Assembly: GCA_034716535.1 (NCBI GenBank)
Contig: JAYEJW010000459.1
Coordinates: forward strand, 1 to 29,271
DNA: 29,271 nucleotides
DNA from: JAYEJW01 sp034716535
GTDB taxonomy: Bacteria; Pseudomonadota; Gammaproteobacteria; Chromatiales; Chromatiaceae
Reading direction: 5' to 3'
How positions within the stretch are numbered: the stretch's first letter is position 1; every line of letters starts with the position of its first letter. The notes below the pieces were generated by a model that did no database searches, was not told where the DNA came from, and worked only from the letters and a program-made list of their open reading frames with translations. Below, piece after piece: positions 23,855 to 29,271 of this stretch. Both the position numbers and the translations under genes were made by a program.

Positions 23855-23883
23855 TTTTATAGATAAGAAATCGCTAATATACT
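23855..23883. promoter_or_regulatory. AT-rich divergent promoter island between sdhC and the Gly/Tyr-rich gene
   Basis: For the + strand gene, TTTTAT (23855-23860) and TATACT (23878-23883) are 17 bp apart. For sdhC, the minus strand offers TATAAA (23856-23861). The two candidate promoters overlap, so the divergent genes may compete for polymerase. Only the -10 boxes are good. Confidence 0.4.
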
Positions 23884-23957
23884 ACACTGAAAGTGCGGAA
23901 GCGTATTCCGGCCATCCGAGGGGATGGGGATACTGAAAATCTGGAAGGAGGTGTTCT

Positions 23958-24338
23958 ATGAAACGGCGTTCTGCATTCGCGACCGCACTTCTCGCCACCC
24001 TACTGTTGGCGCTCCCTGCCGAGTCGAAGGCCTTCTTCGGCTTCTTCGGCGGCGGATTCGGCTTTGGATTCGGAGGGGGCTTCGGCAGCAACTGGTGGGG
24101 CGGTCGGGGCTGGGGGGGCCCCGGTTATTGGGGTCCGGGTTGGGGCTACGGCTCCTACTGGCATCGCCCCTACTATCGCTCCTACTATCGCCCATTCTAT
24201 CGGCACCACTACAGGCCCTTCTCTTGGGGATACCCATACGTCGGAGCTCCGTACCATGGTCTGATCCAGCCCTATGCGTACGTGCCGCAGTTGGTTGTTC
24301 CCACGATCCAGGTTCCGACGACCGCGAAGGAGAAGTAG
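23958..24338 (+). CDS. Secreted Gly/Tyr-rich protein, sulfur globule protein-like
   Basis: A 126-residue protein with a clear Sec signal (KRR n-region, ALLATLLLALP core, cleavage after AESKA at residue 25). The mature chain begins FFGFFGGGFGFGFGGG, then alternates WG/GP/GY motifs (about 45-65), a Tyr/Arg/His-rich block (YYRSYYRPFYRHHYRPF), and a less biased tail. An excellent AAGGAGGTG site precedes the ATG. Composition and the post-signal FFG start recall the structural Sgp proteins that coat periplasmic sulfur globules in Chromatiaceae. No enzyme motif is present. Other Gly-rich envelope proteins remain possible. A hairpin terminator follows. Confidence 0.65.
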   Translation: MKRRSAFATALLATLLLALPAESKAFFGFFGGGFGFGFGGGFGSNWWGGRGWGGPGYWGPGWGYGSYWHRPYYRSYYRPFYRHHYRPFSWGYPYVGAPYHGLIQPYAYVPQLVVPTIQVPTTAKEK

Positions 24339-24401
24339 CTGTAACCCTGCGGTAGACCGCACTCAGCGGGGGTGGCCCGCCCACTGACCCGCTTTCTGGA
24401 G

Positions 24402-24423
24402 AAAGCCCGCGAAAGCGGGCTTT
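24402..24423. terminator. Bidirectional hairpin terminator
   Basis: AAAGCCCGC (24402-24410), loop GAAA, GCGGGCTTT (24415-24423). The stem is perfect with a stable tetraloop and lies between the + strand Gly/Tyr-rich gene and the 3' end of the minus-strand kinase gene, so it can serve both. Confidence 0.8.
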
Positions 24424-24440
24424 AGATTCTGCGTTTTCGG

Positions 24441-25547
24441 TTACGAGGACCGGTGCGGGAAGCACTCCGCGATGATCGACCGGATCTGCGGCCCCCTGCG
24501 CTCGATGTCCTCGACCAGTGCAAACTGGACTCTCGCCTTGCGCAGGTTCTGCCCGGGCTCTGTGACGCGGAAGTAGCGGTCGCCTTTCAGGTGGTCGGTG
24601 AGGAAGCGCAGGCCGAGCTCGAAGGGGATGACGCGGATGCCGTCGTAGAGCGACTCGATGTCCGCCGCGGTGAAGAAGGATCTGACCTCGTCCGCGTAAG
24701 TGCCCAGGATCTCGCGGCAGACAGTCAGGTCGAAGCTGATCCCGGCCTTTTCGCCCGGTGACTCGCCTTGGCGGTTGCAGCAGGAGCGCAGGCAGTCCCC
24801 GACGTCATGTTGAATGAGCCCCGGCTGTACGGTGTCCAGATCGATGAGGCTCACCGCCCGGCCGGTCGCCCTGTCGAACAGGATGTTGTCCAGCTTTGGG
24901 TCGCCGTGGATGACGCGTACAGGGAGGCGCCCCTCCCCGCGGGCGGTCTCCAGAACGCCCGCAAGGCCGCGCCGTGCCAAAACGAACGCGGTGCTGTCGC
25001 GGATCTCGTCGGCTTGGAGCGCCGCGCTGCTCAGGACCCGCTCAAACCGTTCGAGGTAGCCGGGTGTGTGGTGAAAACCCGGCAGGGTCACCGCGAGGCG
25101 CGTGGGGTCCAGGTCCTGGACCAGGCGATGAAAGCGGCCGAGGGCACGGCCGACCTCCATGGCCTGTGCGCTCGTCTCGATACCTCCGAACACGACAGCG
25201 TCTGGGATAAACTCCATGAGCCGCCAGAACCCGCCGTCCCCGTTTCGGACAAAAGGAGCTCCGTCAGAGCTGGGTACGAGCGCCGGGATCCTCAGTGCCC
25301 CCCTCTCGCGACCTGCCAGGTGTCTCGACAAGAGCGCAATGTTTCCCATGATGCGCTCGGGCTGGGGAAACACCCGCTCGTTGATGCGTTGAAGGACATA
25401 ACGGTGGGCGCCCGCCGCGACCAGGAAGGTGTCGTTGATGAGGCCGCTGCCGAACGGCTCGACGGTCTCGACGAAGCCGTCGACCTGGAAAAGAGCCGCG
25501 ATGGCGGCCGGGTCCGGCGCACCCGGTATCGGTCCGGCGTGGTTCAT
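24441..25547 (-). CDS. NahK-like phosphotransferase (APH-fold sugar kinase)
   Basis: A 368-residue aminoglycoside-phosphotransferase-fold kinase. The catalytic loop is VIHGDPKLDNILFD (D216, D220-N221) and the metal-binding segment LIDLDTVQPGLIQHDVGD (D236-L-D238), both very like N-acetylhexosamine 1-kinase (NahK). The N-lobe shows SGLINDTFLV and HRYVLQRINERVF (lysine position replaced by Arg/Gln context, as in some relatives). It likely phosphorylates a sugar or amino sugar at C1. Its ATG overlaps the stop of the upstream HypE-like gene (ATGA), so both are translated from one mRNA. The true substrate is unknown. Confidence 0.8.
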   Translation of the reverse strand: MNHAGPIPGAPDPAAIAALFQVDGFVETVEPFGSGLINDTFLVAAGAHRYVLQRINERVFPQPERIMGNIALLSRHLAGRERGALRIPALVPSSDGAPFVRNGDGGFWRLMEFIPDAVVFGGIETSAQAMEVGRALGRFHRLVQDLDPTRLAVTLPGFHHTPGYLERFERVLSSAALQADEIRDSTAFVLARRGLAGVLETARGEGRLPVRVIHGDPKLDNILFDRATGRAVSLIDLDTVQPGLIQHDVGDCLRSCCNRQGESPGEKAGISFDLTVCREILGTYADEVRSFFTAADIESLYDGIRVIPFELGLRFLTDHLKGDRYFRVTEPGQNLRKARVQFALVEDIERRGPQIRSIIAECFPHRSS

Positions 25548-26605
25548 CCCGGCGTAGCGTCTCGGGTCTTGGTCGGGGATTCGAAGATCCTCGCCATCGC
25601 GTCTCGCTCAGGCCAGGGGTAGGGTGCCCAGCCGTTGGGGGACCGCTGCAACACCTGGGGCCCGCCCTCGGCGACCTCGCCGATGTCTGTGCAAGGGATC
25701 TCCTCCGCGCAGAGTGCCTCACGGACGCCCTCGGCATCAACCGCCGGCACCGTGAGCAGCAGGGCGCCTGAGGCGATGGCCGCGAGCGGGTCGATGGCGA
25801 GCGCGGCGCACACTCGGGCGGAGAGGGGGGTAACCGGCACCAGGGCGGGGTCGAAATGCAGAATGCAGCTGGAGGCGTGGGCGAGCTCCCACAGCGCCGC
25901 CGCGAGCCCGCCCTCGGTGGGGTCGTGCATGGCGGTGACCCGGCCGGCTTGAAGCGCGATCCGTGCGTCCTTGGTAATGCCGATGCCCGGGTTTTCCAGA
26001 TACTGCTGCGCCCTTGTGAGGTCGCCGTCCATTAGCAGGGCGCGCAGCCGCTCGGGGCGCTCGCGGGCGAGGATGGCTGTGGCCTCGATGGGTACTGACT
26101 TGGTCATCAGCAGGCGGTCGCCCGGTCGCGCTCCACGCGGGGTGACCAGCTGCGTCGGTTCCACCAAGCCCAGGAGGGCACCCACGGCGATGGGGCGGTC
26201 GAGTCCGTAGGTGATCTCGGTGTGGCCGCCGATGAGGGCGATGCCGAGCTCCCGGCAGGCCTCCCCGATCTGCGCCATCAGGCTCTCCGCCAGTGCCGCA
26301 TCCGCACCGTTCTCGGGCAGCAGCAGGGTGGCCATAAGCCAGCGTGGCTGGGCGCCGGTGGTGGCCAGGTCATTGGCGTTGACCTGCACCAGGTACCGGC
26401 CGAGCTCGTCGGTGGCGAAAGTGACCGGGTCCGTCTTGCAAACCAGCAGGTAATCGTCCAGATCCACCACGGCACAGTCGATCCCGATGCCCGGTCCTTC
26501 CAGCAGGCGGTCGTCGTCCACCGGGGCACGCGCGAGCAGGCGGGCAAGCAGCTCCGGCGGGAGCTTGCCAACCGCTAGGCGCGGTGAGGATTTCCGTTCG
26601 TTCAT
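25544..26605 (-). CDS. HypE-like AIR synthase-related ATP-binding protein
   Basis: A 353-residue PurM/HypE/SelD superfamily member. Seen are LAVGKLPPELL, IGIDCAVVDLDDYLLVCKTDPVTF, VNANDLATTGAQPRWLMATLLLPE, GGHTEITYGLDRP, MTKSVPIEATAILARERP and MHDPTEGGLAAALWELA, which build the ATP site and dimer core. It lacks the C-terminal Pro-Arg-Ile-Cys motif that HypE uses for cyanide-ligand synthesis and the Cys/Sec loop of SelD, so it is neither of these. The group is often labelled hydrogenase expression protein without a hydrogenase nearby, as here. It is coupled to the NahK-like kinase. Reaction unknown. Confidence 0.8.
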   Translation of the reverse strand: MNERKSSPRLAVGKLPPELLARLLARAPVDDDRLLEGPGIGIDCAVVDLDDYLLVCKTDPVTFATDELGRYLVQVNANDLATTGAQPRWLMATLLLPENGADAALAESLMAQIGEACRELGIALIGGHTEITYGLDRPIAVGALLGLVEPTQLVTPRGARPGDRLLMTKSVPIEATAILARERPERLRALLMDGDLTRAQQYLENPGIGITKDARIALQAGRVTAMHDPTEGGLAAALWELAHASSCILHFDPALVPVTPLSARVCAALAIDPLAAIASGALLLTVPAVDAEGVREALCAEEIPCTDIGEVAEGGPQVLQRSPNGWAPYPWPERDAMARIFESPTKTRDATPG

Positions 26606-27275
26606 GGGCGGTACTTTGCCAGCGACGGTAGTCCCCTGTCACGGTCGCCGTGATTCATTCGGGCTGGACGGCAGTTGGGTTACCATCTTTGCCGCAATCT
26701 GGACAATGGTGCGGGAGATGACGGACTTCAAGAATCGGGTCTCAGCCCTCAGGGGCAAGACCTTGGGGGCGAAACCTTGAGCGGCGGCTGGCTCGACCGC
26801 CTGGAGCAGGCCGCCAACGGCTTCCTAGCGGTTCGCTCCATTAAAAATTACGCGTTCTCGGGATCCCGTCATCCCGGCTTGGATGCCGGGAACCAGGGCC
26901 ATGGATGGTAGTGCGGCACTCCGCGTGTGCTCCAGGAATGTCAGCCAACTTATCGGCTACCGGCTCATAGCTACCTGAATTAGAGCGTATTTTTGGTTCC
27001 CTCTGTCCCCGTTTATTTGCGCGAGTGCCGCGAGAACCGTAAGCCGGGACGGAGTGATCATCGAGTGAGCATAACGCGGGGGGAGGTGCGGAGAAAGAAG
27101 ACAGCGTCCTGGCTGATCTTTGGCAAGACAGGTCTTGGTCGCCGACGCGGTTTCCGTGATCAGCCTCTGATCGCGACGACGCACGCCCGGGGAGACGCTA
27201 CGTTCTGTGGGAGCCGGGGGCGGGCAACCGCTTCCGGCGACCCGGTGGGCCGGAGAAACACCAGCCCTTACCGGA
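26606..27275. other. Repeat-bearing spacer between the HypE-like gene and arsM
   Basis: About 670 bases with no confident gene. Two short + strand frames linked by a TTGA overlap (26721-26780, MTDFKNRVSALRG...; 26777-26911, SGGWLDRLEQAANGFLAVRS...) look coding-like but the second runs into a dispersed repeat, so they may be remains of a broken gene. A repeat copy lies at 26861-26895. GGTTCCCTCTGTCCCC (26995-27010) resembles the termini of RAYT-type elements. GATCAG-CCT-CTGATC (27158-27172) is a small hairpin. The rest is GC-rich and unexplained. Confidence 0.45.
26861..26895. repeat. Second copy of the GATCCCGTCATCCCGG repeat family
   Basis: GGATCCCGTCATCCCGGC (26861-26878) is followed by TTGGATGCCGGGAACCAG, giving an imperfect hairpin. 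It shares GATCCCGTCATCCCGGC, the inverse arm and the CCAG..GCCA flank with 8704-8745. Both copies are intergenic. Confidence 0.7.
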
Positions 27276-28259
27276 TCAGCCGCTGATGTGCGGCTTGACG
27301 GCTGTAAATTTGATACTTGCAACTTTGTCTTGGGCCACGGCAATATCTTCTTCGGCTGGAAGAGGGGCGTATTCAGGTCCGGGACAACACGCCATTTCTT
27401 CAAGTTCCTTGAATGCCAGTAGATGCTGTGCGACAAGATGTATCTCTGTAAATCCAATATTTCTAATGGCCTCGAAATAGGAATCCTTATCTATTGCGCC
27501 TCCGACGCATCCTGACCAAGTCGATTGGAAACGCTCGTGTACACTTGGATCGATCTTTTCAGTGTACACTATATCTGATATGGCGAGACGACCGCCGAGC
27601 TTTAGGATACGGAAAGCCTCTCGATACACGGCTTCTTTATCCGGACATAAATTGATTACACAATTTGATATTACGACATCAGCTCCTCCTTGAGGGAGGC
27701 CCGTCTGGGCCAAATCAGCAACACGAAGCTCAACGGTGTCGGAAAAACCTGCCTCGGCCACGGCTCGTTTAGCGCGCCCAATCATCTCGGACGCGGAATC
27801 CACACCAATCACTTTTCCTCTAGGCGTCACCTTTTGAGCAGCGAGAATGACATCGATGCCTGCACCACATCCAAAATCTACAACGATTTCGCCTGGCTGT
27901 AGCGCGGCAAAACCGGTGGTATTGCCACACCCTCTAGAAAGGCTGAGAGCTGTTTCCGGTATTAACGACAGGTCATCTAGCGTATAAAGTCCGTGCTCTG
28001 TCGCGAAACCAGGATTTTTTGACGTCCCGATCGGGCAGCAAGAGCCTGCCGCGCTCATTCCAGCCGCTGCGCATTTGCCGTAACGTTCTTTGACAATTTC
28101 TTTAATTTCCGCATTTGTAAGTTTTGGTTGTACGTTCTGTACCATCTGCTCTCCACAACAGATCAGAGTAGGGCAGCTAGGATCCGATACATTCTTTCTG
28201 ACCACCTTAACCTCTGCGCCGCATATTTCGCAGGTATAGCTTCTTCCTTGTTCAGTCAA
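27276..28259 (-). CDS. arsM: Arsenite methyltransferase with N-terminal desulforedoxin-like domain
   Basis: From the TTG at 28259 the protein has 327 residues. Residues 8-39 (YTCEICGAEVKVV...LICCGEQM) form a four-Cys metal site (C10, C13, C34, C35) like desulforedoxin. The rest is a class I methyltransferase with VVDFGCGAGIDV (126-137) and the ArsM As(III)-binding cysteines C75 (GSCCPIG), C200 (SNCVINLCP) and C251 (WSGCVGGAI). ArsM makes mono- to trimethylated arsenic from As(III), SAM and thiols. The frame stays open to an ATG at 28349, but that part is repeat DNA translated as a hydrophobic stretch. The gene is about 40% GC in places versus about 70% for neighbours, so it was probably acquired. 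Confidence 0.85.
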   Translation of the reverse strand: MTEQGRSYTCEICGAEVKVVRKNVSDPSCPTLICCGEQMVQNVQPKLTNAEIKEIVKERYGKCAAAGMSAAGSCCPIGTSKNPGFATEHGLYTLDDLSLIPETALSLSRGCGNTTGFAALQPGEIVVDFGCGAGIDVILAAQKVTPRGKVIGVDSASEMIGRAKRAVAEAGFSDTVELRVADLAQTGLPQGGADVVISNCVINLCPDKEAVYREAFRILKLGGRLAISDIVYTEKIDPSVHERFQSTWSGCVGGAIDKDSYFEAIRNIGFTEIHLVAQHLLAFKELEEMACCPGPEYAPLPAEEDIAVAQDKVASIKFTAVKPHISG

Positions 28260-28264
28260 ATAAG

Positions 28265-28334
28265 AATATAGAGAAAGAATATAGAGGGAGAAAGCAAATA
28301 AGAGAATATAGAGGCAGAATATAGCAGAATATAG
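28265..28334. repeat. GAATATAG short repeats at the edge of the right-hand RAYT element
   Basis: Five copies of AATATAG, each preceded by G, start at 28265, 28278, 28305, 28318 and 28328 with spacings of 13, 27, 13 and 10 bp; several continue as AGGG/AGGC. They fill the gap between the arsM TTG start and the left terminal repeat. Such iterated AT-rich units are foreign to the GC-rich surroundings. Confidence 0.75.
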
Positions 28335-29137
28335 AGGGACAGACCACATTTACCGGACTAAACGGCCATCTCTGCCTGTCGATCGTCCGGGGCTGGCTTC
28401 TTCGGTCTGCCGGGCGATCCTTTCCAGGTCCGTCTTCCGAGCATCGCCGCGATCTCGCGCTCGAACCGCTCGTTGCCGAGCACGAATCCCCCATTGACAC
28501 TCTCACGAATGCGCGCGAGGAGATGGTCGCTCAAAGTGTCGGCAAAGAGCCTACGGTAAGCGCTCTGCCGCTGCTCGGGGGAGTTGCCGAGGGTAGCATA
28601 GAGCGCGTGGGGCAAGACGACAGCATCGGCGACACCGAGCGCATTGGCACGATAGCTCGACCAGGGATAGTCGCCTGGCGCTTCGACCATGCCTGCACGC
28701 GCGGGGTTGAGCTCGATGTAGCGCTGGCAGGCCAGCAAATAGGAATCGGCTTCCACGAGCGAAGAGCGGAAGCGTCCTTCGAACAGGGTACCTGTTCGGT
28801 CATAGGTGCGGTTGACGTACTGCACGTAGCGTTGCCCCACGCCCTTCATCGCCGCCGATACACCGTTCTCGGCGGCCGCCGTCATCAACAGGTGGACATG
28901 ATTGGTCATCAGCACGTACGCGTGCACAGCGACCGATGCGGCGGCGCCAACCTCCGCGAGCAGGGTAAGAAAGCGCCGATAGTCCTCGTCGGCGAAGAAG
29001 ATCGCGCTCCGATCAATACCGCGCAAAATGACATGCATCGGGATCCCGGCGGCACAAAGGCGAGGTCTTCTTGGCACGAGGCAACTCCAAAAACACACTG
29101 CTCGGCCAATGATAGCACAAAACGTGGTCCGTCCCTC
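28334..29137 (-). mobile_element. RAYT-type (IS200-like) insertion unit with terminal inverted repeats
   Basis: GAGGGACAGACCACATTT (28334-28351) and AAACGTGGTCCGTCCCTC (29120-29137) are inverse copies matching at 16 of 18 positions. They bracket the transposase gene. The right end abuts a group II intron reverse transcriptase fragment, and the left end abuts the arsM 5' region, so the unit probably inserted between formerly different DNA. Family attribution is from the gene it carries and these typical GGTCYGTCCC ends. Confidence 0.7.
28358..29077 (-). CDS. REP-associated/IS200-like tyrosine transposase (Y1_Tnp)
   Basis: A 239-residue Y1-type transposase beginning PRRPRLCAAGIPMHVILRGIDR, the usual start of this subfamily. 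The HUH metal motif is intact (MTNHVHLLM, H60-V-H62), the candidate nucleophile is Y84 in GQRYVQYVNR, and GTLFEGRFRSSLV, YIELNPARAGMV and YPWSSYRAN follow. The tail is basic (RRTWKGSPGRPKKP), typical of RAYT relatives that bind hairpin DNA. I chose GTG 29077: it places homology at residue 2 and has GGAG eight bases upstream; a GTG at 29098 is possible. It looks functional, unlike the copy near 17100. Confidence 0.88.
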   Translation of the reverse strand: MPRRPRLCAAGIPMHVILRGIDRSAIFFADEDYRRFLTLLAEVGAAASVAVHAYVLMTNHVHLLMTAAAENGVSAAMKGVGQRYVQYVNRTYDRTGTLFEGRFRSSLVEADSYLLACQRYIELNPARAGMVEAPGDYPWSSYRANALGVADAVVLPHALYATLGNSPEQRQSAYRRLFADTLSDHLLARIRESVNGGFVLGNERFEREIAAMLGRRTWKGSPGRPKKPAPDDRQAEMAV

Positions 29138-29142
29138 TTTTT

Positions 29143-29271
29143 CACTTTCTGACCGGCAAGCTCAAACTGGTGGTCAACGAGCGCAAGAGCCGCGTCGTGA
29201 AGACCAACGACTGCACGTTTCTCGGTTTTACTTTCCGGGGAAAGAAGCTGCGCTGGTCGGACCGCGCCTAC
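29143..29271 (+). pseudogene. Group II intron reverse transcriptase/maturase fragment
   Basis: The last 129 bases read HFLTGKLKLVVNERKSRVV followed by KTNDCTFLGFTFRGKKLRWS, which matches the end of the RT palm/start of the thumb (KLKLxVNxxKS...FLGFxF) of LtrA-type proteins. The 5' part is missing: upstream lies the terminal repeat of the RAYT unit only five bases away. The 3' part continues beyond the window. The gene seems to have been cut by the insertion. Confidence 0.8.

Noticed and set aside
25544..26605. Annotation as SelD or HypE
   Set aside because: The SelD Cys/Sec-Gly-rich loop and the HypE C-terminal cysteine motif are both absent, so only the superfamily is claimed.
26957..27457. 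A 166-codon minus-strand frame at the arsM 3' end
   Set aside because: It overlaps arsM in another frame and otherwise covers repeat-like spacer; no domain seen.

Overview
The window looks like chromosomal DNA of a GC-rich gammaproteobacterium, most like the Chromatiales/Ectothiorhodospiraceae-type sulfur oxidisers. This is inferred from the gene order ypjD<>ffh, rpsP-rimM-trmD-rplS, from CreA, AroG and SbcB sequences that resemble gammaproteobacterial versions, and from a secreted Gly/Tyr-rich protein that resembles sulfur globule proteins. No marker in the window fixes the genus.

Left part (1-4200): a transposase tail, tRNA-Arg(CCU), a VapBC-type toxin-antitoxin pair and tRNA-Ala(CGC) are followed by a + strand trio. 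The trio is an ArsS-like radical SAM enzyme and two small transferases of the rSAM/selenodomain-associated families (TIGR04283-like and TIGR04282-like), the last two overlapping. Middle-left (4250-8675): a CcsA/YpjD-like membrane protein diverges from ffh, then the classical rpsP-rimM-trmD-rplS operon runs to a strong hairpin terminator. Next come exonuclease I, a lipoprotein with ankyrin repeats, small conserved hypotheticals, a 2OG-Fe(II) oxygenase-like protein, CreA, a protoporphyrinogen-oxidase-like flavoprotein with a small partner, and a membrane-anchored coiled-coil/SPOR protein.

Middle-right (17000-24425): a REP-associated tyrosine transposase (RAYT) bracketed by inverted REPs, class I DAHP synthase (aroG), a histidine phosphatase, bacteriohemerythrin, a three-gene succinate dehydrogenase/fumarate reductase operon of the cytochrome b558 type (sdhCAB order), and the Gly/Tyr-rich secreted protein. 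Right part (24440-29271): a translationally coupled pair made of a NahK-like sugar kinase and a HypE-like AIR-synthase paralogue, a gene-poor repeat-bearing spacer, an AT-rich arsenite methyltransferase (ArsM) with an N-terminal desulforedoxin-like metal domain, and a second RAYT-type element next to a broken group II intron reverse transcriptase.

The most interesting threads are: (1) ArsS with its transferases at one end and an ArsM fusion at the other, which together could supply the methylation and adenosylation steps of arsenosugar synthesis; (2) the kinase/HypE-like pair, which has no obvious known pathway; (3) the possible sulfur globule protein; (4) two transposase units whose terminal repeats have invaded neighbouring reading frames.
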